From: Euwallacea fornicatus
Taxonomy: Eukaryota > Arthropoda > Insecta > Coleoptera > Curculionidae
Reading direction: 5' to 3'
Assembly: GCF_040115645.1 (NCBI RefSeq)
Contig: NC_089545.1
Span: forward strand, 3,224,001-3,288,000
Length of the DNA: 64,000 nt
The translations under genes and the position numbers were made by a program. Numbering within the stretch: the stretch's first letter is position 1; each line of letters opens with the position of its first letter. The notes below the pieces were generated by a model, which had not been told where the DNA came from, searched no databases, and saw only the letters and a list, made by a program, of their open reading frames with translations. Positions 36,561 through 48,732 of the stretch are shown here, piece after piece.

Positions 36561-38621
36561 TTAGCTGCAACAGTCAGGAAGTATTATTTGGGCTAAGAGG
36601 ACCATGTACATTTGCTTGAATAATGAAAGCCGTTTGAAGAAAAATGCGGACAAATACTTTTTTGTCAATCAGCACACTCAATAAGCGCGTTTTTTAATAC
36701 TAATTTTTAAAAAAGGTCATTATTATTAATGGCTAACAGGTGCCCCTTACCTGCGTTTAAGATCCTTCACAGAACGTGAGTTCTCAATCATACTCCCTAA
36801 CAAAAAATACTTCTTAGGACACTCAAGCTACATTTTCATGACTCTGCTCAACATTCTTTTTTAATGTCAGGTCTCTAACTTGCTTACTGATTCCTGATAA
36901 ATCACTGCCCGAGAGGGGTATCTTTGTCCAACATTAGGAAAGCACATGACCTGCGCTCTGTCGATCAGCTGATCCCCGTGATTCCTACTAAAAGATTTTC
37001 CTCTTTAATGAGGAACTTTGGTCGAGTAAATTCCACAATGATTTAACCATATCGTTCAGGCTTCGAAGAAAGGCAGAATGCACTTTTCTGGTATTAATTT
37101 ATGTCTTTACCGAAATTTACCACCAGGTGCAACACACGATACATGGAACTATTCTTATCACAACGCAAATCTATTTATTGGGAAATGCAGCTGATTTTCA
37201 ATGTTTTTTTGCGCAGTCGCTGTCCGCGAGGGCTCAAGAGTTTGCGGTGTAATGTTTTGAGCTAACAGGTCAATCGGCCAGGACACAGGATTAATAATTC
37301 CTTCATATATTGATTCACTGACACAAGATGCCCATCGGGATAATTTAAAATCGACATCTAAATCATTGAAGGGAAAACGTTGACGAAATTGTTTCGAAGC
37401 GAGCATCAAAATTTGAACAGCCGTAAGCTTTTCGCGAAGGATCGCGACCTCCATGTTGGCTGCATGGTCTGAGAGGTCCTCTCATGGTCCTCGATGGGTG
37501 ACCACAAAAGGTTGATTAAGAACGAGCAATGTGATAAAAAATTCGTTGGTTTCTCTGTTTCAGCACAAAAAAAAAACAATAAAAATGTTAAAAAGTCGTA
37601 GTTCATTGGGTAATATCTGCATTTGCGCTAATTAGTGATTAATTATATTTTTCCTCCTTTGCACTCGAAATAACATCACTTTCCAACAAACGGAGTTTAT
37701 TTTTGAATTTTTTAAAAACTTTTTTGAATTTCCTTGCGGGAAATATCTTGTAGATTTTAATCAACTGCGAATGGTTACCCTTCGAAGACCATGGGACGGC
37801 CTTTATGACAATAAAAGTGCTTCTGCGAAACATTAATGAATGTTTAAGTTTTTTCCTAGTGTGCCTTTTTTTTAATTTTTATATAACAAAAAGTAGAACA
37901 CAGAAAATGACACATCACGGGAGAAAGCTTCAATCAAGAGAGTTAAGTCCTAAAGACATTATTTAATGGGGCGAAAAATCCAATTTACTGCTGCTTTTTT
38001 GACTTCAGCCGCTGTGCTCGAGTCGATTATCGAATGTTCGCTCACTCAGTGATTTTTCAAACATGAATTTCACAAGAAAGATATCATCCACCTACTTGAA
38101 ATGGGAAATAATCATTCCTGGAAAATTGCATTAAAATCTGTAATTATTGGAGTTGGTTTAATAACCAATTAACGTTTCCATTCGGGAGTTTCCGCGTAGT
38201 CGAACGTTGTGATCGGTGTTGTACGTTCCTCCGTTCTGGGAACGTACGTACACGGATCGTAACGTGCGTAAGCTTTAACGTTGACATTTGGCAGTTGCGT
38301 CATTTTGGGCACATACGGATACATTCATGGTTGGGCTTAAACACCACGGTAACCACATAAAATGGCCTTTGGATAGCACTGAGTATAACTTTGAGCCTCC
38401 TTGTCGCATGAGACTTGCATTGGTATTTAGTGATTATCTATGAGTATGTAGATATTAGTGTGGGGCAATTGGGTGTTTCGTAACGGCACGAACGGGCATC
38501 GATTTTATGAATAATCTCTGCTTAGAGTTAAACAAATAGTTGGTACTTACGTAACTATGTCATCTTTTCGAAATGTTATTGATTCGTTTTTTTAACCTTT
38601 AACCGACGGCGTGACTGTATG

Positions 38622-39362
38622 TATACAGAGTGTTTTAGAACTATGGGATCGAATTTCTAGAGATCGTTCGATGCAACAATAGAGGACATCTGAATATAAG
38701 AATCCGCGTCCGCGAACTTCTCCTTGAGGCGCTACGGCCTTCTGACGCTCTAAGATAGTTATGTGCAAAAACGTTTTTATCAAGTTTTAGTACGTTTCAT
38801 TTTAATTTATTTGTACAAAATAACACCACAGTAATTGTTGAAGATGTCGTCCTTGAAGTTCAATGCACTTGCTTAAACGACGGACATCGTTTCTGCGGAC
38901 TTGGCTAAAACTTTGATAAGCGTTTTGAGCGACTTCAAACGTCGCAGTGATTCGTGCAATCCGGTCTCGGCTGGAGACTTTACGTGTCCCCACGGAAAGA
39001 AATCTAAAGGCGTTAGATCGGGGACCCAGGGGGGCACGGAACTATACCATCTTTACCGATCTAAAGTTGTCTGAAGTGACGATTTAAATAATGACGGGCT
39101 TCAACAGGAAAGTCTACAGGCGCGCCATCATGTTGCAGCCACATTTGCTGTCGAACTTTTAAAAGAACGTTTTTAAGAAGTTCCGGCCTGAAAATAAATA
39201 AAATAACTTCGTAAAACACGTTTCTGCACATCTCTCTTAAAGCGTCATAAGGCGTCTGAGGGAGACATTTGCGGACACGTGTTCTTATACTCAGTTGTCT
39301 GCTATTGTTGCACTGAACAATCCCTAGAAGTTTGATCTCATCATTCTAAAACACCCTGTATA
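38622..39362. mobile_element. decayed DDE transposon with ~160-bp terminal inverted repeats
   Basis: TATACAGAGTGTTTTAGAA at the left is matched by the inverted TTCTAAAACACCCTGTATA at the right, and pairing continues about 160 bp inward (38622-38785 with 39205-39362). On the minus strand inside, RQQMWLQHDGAPVDF, HYLNRHF, GIVPCPPGS and, in another frame, RLSKCIELQGRHLQQLL spell out the C-terminal half of an IS630/mariner-like transposase of the type often labelled SETMAR-like. Stops and frameshifts make it dead. Flanking TA is the likely target duplication. Confidence 0.8.
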
Positions 39363-41230
39363 ACCAGCGTTTCCTGATCCTTAAAACGAACGGTTTTCTC
39401 CTTTGACGAATTACAATACATTTAATCGCCGCGGTGATGCGTCGTACATCGGCATTGATGCGTCTTTTACATAAAAATTTAAAGAGTAACGGAGAAAACC
39501 GTAAAAAAAACTAAAGCAAGTAAATCTTGTTTTAAAATTAACCATCAAGTCTTATTTAAATGAAGGAAAATCTTGTATTCACCCTGTAGGCGTGTTTTCC
39601 GTGTGGTTTCCGCGCAGCGCAATTTTCGCAAATGTTTGCGAAATATTCCAAACATGCGGAAAAATCGCAATTACTGCATAAACATGTTTCTTCTTTGTCT
39701 CCTTACGACACAGATCGAACAACATTTTCATTCACTTTATTCCAATCAGAGTCTTTATTGCCTTTATCTCAAAATGCATATTACGACTTCCCAGAACTGT
39801 AGGAATCTCAATTTGCAAATAATATTCTAATGTATCATTATATTAATCCTTTGATATACTAATGGCATCTCCAAGAAGATAAATTTTTCGTCATCATTTC
39901 ATAAATGGTGTCAAATGAGCACATAAACAATTGTTGGAGATTGTTAGCGATTAGATATTGAGTTGTAATCATACCCCCCTGCCGTGACTGTGATAAATAA
40001 TTTATTATATGTTGTAAATGTACAAGATAATGAGAAGTAAGAATGTCTAAATCAAATAAATAGATACGTCATTAAAGCTTTAAATGCTAGATAAATTTAT
40101 CATTATCTCCCACTGTTGTAAACAATTATCATTTGATAAATATGATATATTTCGTTTGATTACCTTCGAGAGAATAGACTTCCGCCATTAATTTAGTTGT
40201 TTGCAGATGATAGCAGATGTGGAGGAGCCAGCGATGGGGAAAGTATATAGGGTGATTCGTTAATTATTGAAAGCATTACTCCAATCTCGGCACCTGCGGG
40301 CTGATGAGATTTCCCTCGCTTAATTGAGATTACTTATAAAACATTTTTGTTTTGTTACGTTTCTGAACGTTTCCGAAAGCCTTCGCAATTTTTGAATTTT
40401 GATGACCACCCAAATAGGCAGCTTTTGCCGCAATTAAACGTGACAGGGAACTTCATGGTGTCCGGGACAATAATGGCGAGGCCGGAACTTCAGAGCACTT
40501 CGCACAGTTCCAGTTATTTTGGAAAACTATGTTCTTGATTTCTATAATGAATCGTTGAATATAATTAATTTTTTCTATAGTCTGAATTGATCTAAGGCTT
40601 TTTTTTCTGTAAGGAAAACTTCTCAGGCGAGCATAATAAAGATGAAAGCAATCTCTTCTGGTTTTTACAACTGGCAGGTTACTTTATTTGCATCGGGCCG
40701 CCAGAACAAATTGGGGTTCGGAGATTAACAAACGCCCTACCAATCCCTAGAACGGGTTCTATTCAAATTTGGCAGTTACTGGTCATAAAGTCATAAAACT
40801 TGCCATTTTATTAAAATGCCGTTCCACTTCGGGGTGGTGCAATTAGCAACAAGGTGTACTGTCCAGGGCCCACTTTCGCAGATTGCTCATAAGAAGTTCT
40901 GCGCAATTTTATTTTTTTGAATTTGTGGGAGAACCCAGAAAGCTGGGAATTTGTTTAAAACCTTAATTAGAAATAAAGCCTCACTTAGTGATAAACAACA
41001 CTTTGCCACACGTTCTAGTACTATATCCTTTTGATTTTTTACTATTAATGTTATCGGTAAAATCATTCAAAGCCTGTTCTGTTTTCACAAGACTCGCCAA
41101 TATTTTCAGAAATCTAGAATATAGATGCTATTTAGATTTTGCCTATTTATGCCAATAAAACATAATGAGAGGCAAAAATACCTGACTTCAAGGGTCCAAC
41201 TTTTATTGAGGTGTAATATAATTTTCAAAC

Positions 41231-41272
41231 TATAAAAACCCTCCAACGAATTTTCTAGTTTAGTCTTCAGTC
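41231..41272 (+). promoter_or_regulatory. candidate core promoter of the anillin-like gene
   Basis: TATAAAAA at 41231-41238 is followed by an arthropod-type initiator TCAGTC at 41267-41272. The spacing (38 bases from the first T to the initiator A) is a few bases longer than usual. It would give a leader of about 119 nt before the ATG at 41388. Confidence 0.45.
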
Positions 41273-41387
41273 TCTAGTTTTCGAGTAAACCTCGAGTGCT
41301 TCAGAAGTTAGAATCACCCCGTGCTTACCGGCCAAAATTTTTTAATCAACAGCTTTGAGCTAGAAATAGTGAAGCGACTTCATCAAC

Positions 41388-44300
41388 ATGAGCAGTATTG
41401 AAGGTAAGCAATAATGAGAGTATAGAGTGTGTATTAACGGTGTAATAGCGCATTAATTGTTACCATGTTGAGGCAACTTTGACCCTCAATTCATATTATT
41501 ATGACCAATGTACGTTTCTTTGAACACCCATAAAAGCACAACATGGCAATTCATGTAGCGCTAGAATCTCTTTAGTATCAATCACATTGAAGCAAGGAGG
41601 AATTTGAGTGTAATTTGCATTAACTTTGTTAGAGAAAGTAAATATGGAACTGAAGAATTTAGAGTGCAATCTATCTGTAGCATTTGTATCTCGATTTTTG
41701 GTAGCAATTCTGGAGAGACATGGAGAGAAAGGAAGAGATCGAACGCGCGAGCGAAAGGGAGAGAGCGAATATATAGCAATATTCATTAATTAAGGACTCT
41801 TAATTACTTTTAATGGAGACACGCCAAATTTAGAGAGGGATTTCCATGATTAAATGAAACATATATTCCCAAAATACCAGAAACTTTACAATAAGAACTG
41901 TACATAGACGTACTAATTGCAAGAAAGAGAGGGAGAGCTAAAGGGAAAGAGAAAGTAAGAGTATATAGGGATATTCCAAAAGAGAGTTAACAGAAATTGT
42001 TGGTCAACTCTGTTTGGCAGTTTCAAGTTAAAGATGTCTTTGAAGTTGTTAAAACTCTGGAGAATTTGCTATTTATTGATATAATTCGGTTATCCAAATT
42101 CTGATGAAGAAATCTGAATAAAATTTTAGCAGTTTTTATTCAGCGATATTGGCAAATATTTAGCTTTTTGGTTAATCTTACTTAAAAAACATTGAAGATA
42201 ATCATCGCACTTTTGTGGCTAAACGCTAAAAATTTTAGGGGTAATTTTTATTGAGTATGGATCAATTCAACTATAGTCTATTCATCTTCAAGATACTCAC
42301 GATCAATGCCAGCTCCAAGATGGTTTACACCTGGAGGTGGCGAGTCATATTACGCAGCGGCAACCAATTCCATTTTCGTTGCTTTTGTACGTACCTACAC
42401 ACATGTTATTAAATGTTATTTATTCTTGCTGGGGATTTGTTGGAATACTCAGAAATTTTACCTTATAATTTATTGAATTATTCTAGCAATAAGCTCACGT
42501 AACGTCTTTTATTACATTTTGAAAGCGTTTAAGTGCGGTCCTGTTCAATACTTTTCCTATGCGCGTGCGTTTGTTTTGATCGTGTCTATCTTAAAAATAA
42601 ATAAACTATATACTGATTTTTCTAACACGTGCGGCAAGTGATGCTTTCTAGCACGCGCTTCCGTTGTCCTAGCGACGCGAACACGAGATCGGCTCAAGCG
42701 TGCAGTGCAAGAAAACCCTTTTCGCATGAGTTAGGTACAATACCTTTCCTACTATTGGTTAGGTTAAACAGCAACATGTTTTGTATTTTTTTAATGAAAC
42801 GAATTTTTCAAATACTTATTAAAACGTTATATGTATGTGTATATAAAATTAAATATACGTGTTACCTATTTATGCGCGTTTAAGGTATACAAAAGCGGCA
42901 CCAGACCGAGTGCTCTGCGCTGATCCGAGCTGCGCCGCGTTTTAAAATATCATGTTGACCTGCGCAGCTCAGCGCAGTGCCGCGCTGACCAGCGTAAAAT
43001 GTTTTCAATAAAAAAAATTATTCTGTGCTTTGTTGCAGTTGGCGCGCGCACGCGCGCACTATTTTAATTAAAATCAACAGTCATTCAACTTAAAACTGTT
43101 CAGACAGAGTAATTATTTATAATCCCGTCCAAACCAACGCTATAAATAAACATTTTTCTTTGACCTACCGACACTTCCTGGGTCGCGTTCGCTCTTGTTG
43201 CAGACCTGCGCAACTTGCAGACTACACTTTAGCGCAGATTAGCGTGCAAATTCGACGCGCCGCGTTGCGCGGAGCAAATTTTAACAGCGCAGCGCAGAGC
43301 GGCGTGATCGGTGTGGATGCGCCTTAACGAAGCTTGATAAACACAACAAATTAGATTAATAAAAAAATTACATTCTGTCTATCATTTTTTCAGTTTCACA
43401 ATCTTATTCAACCCAACAATCTTCCTCATGCACGGAAGATTTCCTGAGGAGCAGTTCTACGGAGAATGAGCGTTCGACGTCCTATTGCGAACCCGCGAAG
43501 AAGAAGGTGCTGAAGCATTTGCGCTTTAAACCCACTGCAGAAATTCACGAGATTGAAAGCAGCTCTTCTTTGAGCCTGTCTCATTTTAGTGTAGGCATTG
43601 AGCAGCCAATTAACTGCTACACCATCAAATATTACCATGTACGCAGCTTTTATAGTTAAAACTTGAAATTACTTTAATAATGTTTTTCCTAAATTAGGGA
43701 CCGCTTCTTCAGAAGCCAAAGATAATGCAGCTGGGGCGCAACCAAGCTGCTTTGCATTATTTGAATTCGCGTAAAATAAATTTGGGAGGTATCCAAGCAA
43801 TTGGAGGCACACCATCTCTCGAACCTGCACAATCTCAGAAAACCATCCTCAAAACTGTCGACTCATTGAAAATATGTTCTGCATATACGGAGGGGCCACC
43901 TAAAAACCTCACACATCCAAAATCTCCTTCCTCCGCTAGAAATGAGACTGAGAATATCTCAGAAAACACTTCAACGGAAACTGTTGAATCTACCAACTTC
44001 AAGCCCCAGTTCACCTCGTCCGTGAATGATATATTGCTAGACGAAGAGACTAACGAATCAATAAATATTATTCATCAAGGTCAGGGGACTTTGAAGCTTG
44101 AAGATGATCTGGCGGACTATGGGTGCAAGAAGGAGGAAACTGGGTCCCTGGAGAATGTGGTAATTGTAGACCAGTTATTTGAGAGCGGGCTATTTGAAAC
44201 GTGGGATAAAAAACAAGAGGAATTGAAGAGGGCCAGCAACCAAAAGAGCAGAAACGGGGATCTGTTGACGGAGGAGTTTACGGTGACTAGGGGCAGCTTT

Positions 44301-46357
44301 AGGGGCATCAGTTCAGAGTGTGAAAGCGTAAAGTCTCTTAAGACTCAGGTAAGAAAATTCTAGGAGCTTTAATGTGTAAGTTGAAGTAAACTAGATAACA
44401 CCAAAATTCGATCAGTTGAAAAAGACTTAAAACTTAAAATTTGGAGCAATTTTATTAACAAATTTACCCTCGGTGGCTGGAATTTCAAGTACTTATCTAG
44501 AACTTTGAAAACCTTCACTCGGTGATCATTCAGAACAGGGGAAGAAGCATGAATATCTATTTCAAACTTCCTGAAGTTAACTTAAAATTAAAAATTTTAC
44601 TGGTGGTATCTTTTTGGGTTCTGAGATATAGAGACATTTAGGTACCCAGGTTTTTGCTATTTTGAAAGTACTGCCATAATGACCCTGTACGAACTTTAAT
44701 TTCTGTTTCAATTTCTCTATTTTAGCTTAGTGTAATTGCATTTCACTACCCTGATTTTTGTTTCTTCTATATTTCCACACTCTACTGAAATCTTTTTTTC
44801 TATCATCTAATTTACTTCGTTAATATTGTGGAAATCAGCTGAACACCAAAAATGTGTGTGTTCGAAATATGACGTCACGTTCTTCTAATAATAACTAAAT
44901 TAAATAGGAATAATTACATTAAATAGAATAAATAGATTAAATTCGCACCTAGGAGATCGAGGTGACTGCCACCAGTCCAGTGCCCACTCCGGCAGTGACC
45001 ATGTCCGCACCATCATCCATTGACCTGACCAGTGAACACTTGGCTATGTTCCTGGCATTGAGGAAAGCCAGAGACATTGAATGCCTCAAAATGTCCCAGG
45101 CTTCCAAAGCGCTTTACCACATTAAGAAAAATAAAGCCAACAAGGTCTGGTTGGAACGGTTGATGGCTGAAAGGATTTTGCTGGAAACTAGTAAGTTTAG
45201 TTCCTACATTGTACACAATACATTTAATTGTTTCTGAAACTGAAATATCTTTATTTATAGGCGAAAAAGTGCGACTGCTTCAACAGCTCATGCAGGATGC
45301 GACCTACAGCATTCCAGAACTCCCCCTTCTCACAGGCACCATCACTGTCTCCAACATCTCGATCGCTTTTCTAAATTACCCCATGAAAACTTATTGCATA
45401 GATCCAGACTATACCATGTTCTTCATGTTAACCGTGAGTCTTGATTCGAGAATATTATTCTCAGAATATTCAACTGGAGAACGGAGGCTGTTAGAGTTTA
45501 AGCGGAAGTTCACATTCGCGGATGTTGCGTCAAATTATGAGGTGAAGCTGCAGCTGTTCTGTCTCAAGCTGCGCACCTCTAATGAGTACTTTTTGGTAAG
45601 TTGCAGGCTGCATCCTCTTTAGGATCTCGTAAAGTCATACTTGAATTGTGTATATTTCAGAATCAATTTGGCTCCTCTGCATGTTTTCCAATGTCCAGAA
45701 TATTCTATGAGAACCTCCTGACGAAAGAGTATCAGAACCAAAAAGTGTTCACTTCATCGTTTAAGCTGTGTGCAGAGGCCACGTTAATGCGGAATGAGCT
45801 GAACAAACCCTCTTCGAAACTGATACTGTACAATAAGGTCTTCGATCAGCTAAGTGGAGTGGTCAAGCACGAGTTCAGATGCGATGGTGTTAATCTAAAT
45901 AACACCATTAAATCTGGATTTCTAGACATGGGAAATATCATCGGAGAGGTGTTCTTCTGGGACCGAGTTTGGTGCGTCTTAAAAGGTACTAAACTGCGAA
46001 TTTATCGCCACCCTTCGGATGAGGATTTTGGGAAGCCCATTGGTGAAATCAACATGAGGTACTGCTTCAGCCCCCTTATCACCGAGGTACGTAGCAGAGT
46101 CTTAATCCTCCGTCGGTTACAGTAAACGTTTTTTACAGGTTGAGAATTGCACTAAACCGAAATGCTTCCAGCTTCAAACGAAGAGGCCCGCCAAGAACGA
46201 AGAAGAGTTTCAGATGTGCTTCAGGTTGGGGCGCCACTTCTTCATAGACAAGTTCACCTTTTCCGCTCTGTCCTCTTCGGAGTACGACGAGTGGACGAGT
46301 GAAATTCAAAAGCACTTGCAGGCCTTACGGGGCTTTAAACTGATGGTCTTTGAATAG
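41388..46357 (+). CDS. anillin-like protein with AHD and PH domain (exons 41388..41403, 43394..43638, 43698..44348, 44953..45190, 45261..45595, 45661..46086, 46139..46357)
   Basis: Seven exons keep one frame for 709 residues. The first coding exon has only 16 nt (MSSIE plus one base). Residues 6-330 are Ser/Thr/Glu-rich and low in known motifs. From about 334 the sequence follows the anillin homology domain: RKARDIECLKMSQASKALYH, then WLERLMAERILLETSEKVRL (family pattern: INQASQALN, then EAERLLL). A PH domain runs from about 580 (SGFLDMGNIIGEVFFWDRVW, CVLKGTKLRIYRHPSDEDFG) to the EYDEWTSEIQKHLQALRGF helix at the end. Anillins bind Rho-GTP, septins and membrane at the cytokinetic ring or cell cortex. 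This protein is much shorter than insect anillin (scraps), and I see no actin- or myosin-binding N-terminal region, so it is likely a divergent paralogue rather than scraps itself. An AATAAA signal lies at 46418. The family is well supported; the cellular role is inferred. Confidence 0.85.
41690..41970 (+). repeat. purine-rich GA tracts in intron 1
   Basis: Clusters of GAGAGA, GGGAGAG and AAAGAGAAAG words at 41713-41765 and 41925-41962 lie 300-570 bp into the first intron of the anillin-like gene. GAGA-factor-like binding is possible; simple-sequence drift is the alternative. Confidence 0.45.
42881..43326. mobile_element. CpG-dense foldback MITE with TTAA-type ends
   Basis: The ends read TTAAGG and CCTTAA, with degenerate inverted termini (left ACCAGACCGAGTGCTCTGCG, right inverted ACACCGATCACGCCGCTCTG) and many GCGC, GCGCAG and CGCGC words, including an alternating purine-pyrimidine GCGCGCGCACGCGCGCAC tract near 43042. 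It has no coding capacity. It lies in intron 1 of the anillin-like gene, ending 67 bp before the acceptor of exon 2. The TTAA at both edges hints at a piggyBac-type target. Confidence 0.6.
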
Positions 46358-47719
46358 AAAGATCAACGAGGTCACATGTAAGGTACGATGAAGCAGGGGG
46401 CACTGGTGTAAATATGAAATAAAATGTGTATATAGGTTTTTATTATAGAACGCTTGTAAAAAGTATTGGAAGATGTTTATAACTTTCATAAACTCGATAT
46501 TTCTAAAAAATGCCAAAAATAAACGTAAAATTGTGTCAAAAGGCATTTAATGCATTTTTTTCGATTTTCAGAATTTTCACCCCGATCCATCTACCTCCTT
46601 TTTATTTTCAAATAGACAGATGCAAATGGAAATATAACCATTTTTCCCTATAACGACTACTTGCTTCGATTACGTTTTCATACTTGTGTAAATCAGGCAC
46701 TTTTTACTCTAGCGATATTGTCATTTCCACCACCGAATTCGTTTTTGTAGACACACAGGAACTCTTAAAAAAATGCCGCTCAACGTTTGTTCTTATGATA
46801 TTTTTAAATAATTGTTAGTATTTTAGTATAAAACAGTTTATTAGTAAATTAAAAATTAATTAAAATAATAAAAATAATTTTCACTTATATAAAAACGCCT
46901 GCTAGCGATATAATTACCGAAAATACTGCGAGCCGTTCGGATATATCCACTTTATTGGGCTCTTTTATTGCACGGAAATATGGGTTTAATTGACTGTTAC
47001 CTCATTGAGTTCTATAATCCTCGGAGTCAATAAATTCACGCGAAATCCCAGAATATTACAACTTTAGTACGAGCACATGCCGAATGTACTGCAGACAGTT
47101 ATTTGATTAGTGAACGCAAGGAGATAAAGCAAAATTAGGGTAATTATACCTCTCTTCAATGGATTAAAAGGCGGTTAGTAAATGTACGTGTCAGAACCTG
47201 TGTAGAAACTCACTAGGGACAACTTAACTATCTCTGATTGAAAACATTAGGATCAAATGACCAAAATCCTCCAAACGAATCAAAATTTTTTTGGTCCAAC
47301 ATTCACTTTGTATTCAGGCCATAAATAAGCTGAGGGAAACCATCAGTCGAATTGGCAGACGCGGACAAATCTTAGACTCGAAAATGAAACAAATTACTTA
47401 GATCGTGAGTGAACTACCTACAAGGAGAATTTGTCATATATCAACCATTATAAATGAAATCATTAATCCATGTGAGTTCATTGGCTCTTTCCTCCAGGGC
47501 GTAGCAAACTTTCTCATATTTTTCAAAGCAAAAATTTTACTTTCGGTATCGTTAAAACTGAACATATGTTTGAGAAATCAAATCATTAGAAAATCGTATT
47601 GACATAAAGCGAAAGGGCCAATCAACAAAATAGGACAATTTTCCAGGAGATAACAGATCTCGACTCTTTCATTTGCCTTTTTTTCATTCCACAATAAAGC
47701 GCCCCATCTTCCATCCATT
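46358..47719. other. intergenic, no gene seen; polyadenylation signal at its start
   Basis: AT-rich DNA downstream of the anillin-like gene. AATAAA at 46418-46423 is the likely polyadenylation signal. Nothing else is supported. Confidence 0.5.
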
Positions 47720-48560
47720 TAATATTTGCACAGAGTCTGTTTAAAGCAATTTATCGAGTGGTAAATTTTTAATGAGAAACGAATTGCTCCATCCCAACAA
47801 CACCTATCCAAGAAGATTAAGAACAAATAGGTCCGTAGTTCTCTCATTACCTTCCGAGCATTCCTCCAATTCACTCCTCCAAGCTGTAAATGACTAAAGT
47901 CCAAGTTTATCGACATACAATTAATCAACTGTCCATGGCAAAGGAATGGCAAGTTACTCTTCCGAAAAGAAAAGGAATTAAACTTCAATATCGATGGAAG
48001 ATAGCAGTGATAAATCCAAGAGGACATTATGTTAGAAATATCCCAAATATACGCAGTTTCATATGAAGTGCACCACCCAGTAATAATAATAATGATTAAG
48101 TCTGGAAAATTTCCCAAAATAATGCTTCTTAATGGAGGATCACATGACCAGAGTTTCAGTAGAAAAGAAAGAACGCCAATGGATTTTTTTGTCCTCGACT
48201 TGGGACCAGTACTGGTATCCTTCGTGCAGATTTTATGCAAATGGAATTTTCCAACAGGACAATACAAAGCCACATACGGGGAACATTACTCGAAGGTACC
48301 TGGAACAAGCACAATTGGAAATGCTCCCTTGGCCCGCACGGTCGCTGGATCTATTACCTATCGAACATGTTTGGGACATAAAGGATCGCCGCCTTTGAAC
48401 TTCACCAAGGCCTCCAACCACTTTGAATGTCTTGGAAAATATTGAGGTAGCTTGTAATGAAATACCCCAAGAGGGTATGGATCATTTGTTACAACGCATG
48501 CCGCGAAGAGTACATGCCTGAATTTCTGCACGAGGAGATATTACTCATTGTTAAATTCCT
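47720..48560 (+). mobile_element. Tc1-like transposase fragment
   Basis: The + strand around 48230-48395 reads FYANGIFQQDNTKPHTGNI, then WPARSLDLLPIEHVWDIKDR, the catalytic end of a Tc1 transposase (expected FQQDNARPHTA, WPARSPDLNPIEHVWD). The sequence continues past a stop to LENIEVACNEIPQEGMDHLL and RMPRRVHA, the usual C-terminus. Upstream pieces are less legible; terminal repeats were not found. Confidence 0.8.
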
Positions 48561-48732
48561 AGTTAATAAATGTTGTGTCTCCTACTGAAACTCTGCTCAT
48601 TCGATACTCTGTTATGAAACGTTATTTTGCCAAAATTACAAGACTTAGTGATTATTATTACTACTGGGTGGTGTAATCGGCAGACGCCCAACTTCCCCTC
48701 CCCACTCCGCCACCACGAGGCCGGTACTACTG

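Larger units (their letters stand above)
34561..41387. other. intergenic between the divergent transporter and anillin-like genes
   Basis: Contains the presumed transporter promoter (a GC-richer leader at 34560-34640), a mariner-like fragment at 36395-36560, a short GC-rich palindrome at 36137-36172 and a long-inverted-repeat transposon at 38622-39362. The open frame at 37158-37454 (-), 98 residues, resembles nothing I know. No gene is supported. Confidence 0.5.

Noticed and set aside
37158..37454. 98-codon minus-strand frame in the intergenic region
   Set aside because: Protein-like in places but with no motif, splice context or repeat ends to support either a gene or a transposon call.
47719..48273. 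184-codon open frame on the minus strand
   Set aside because: It lies antisense to a Tc1 transposase fragment whose catalytic motifs read on the plus strand.
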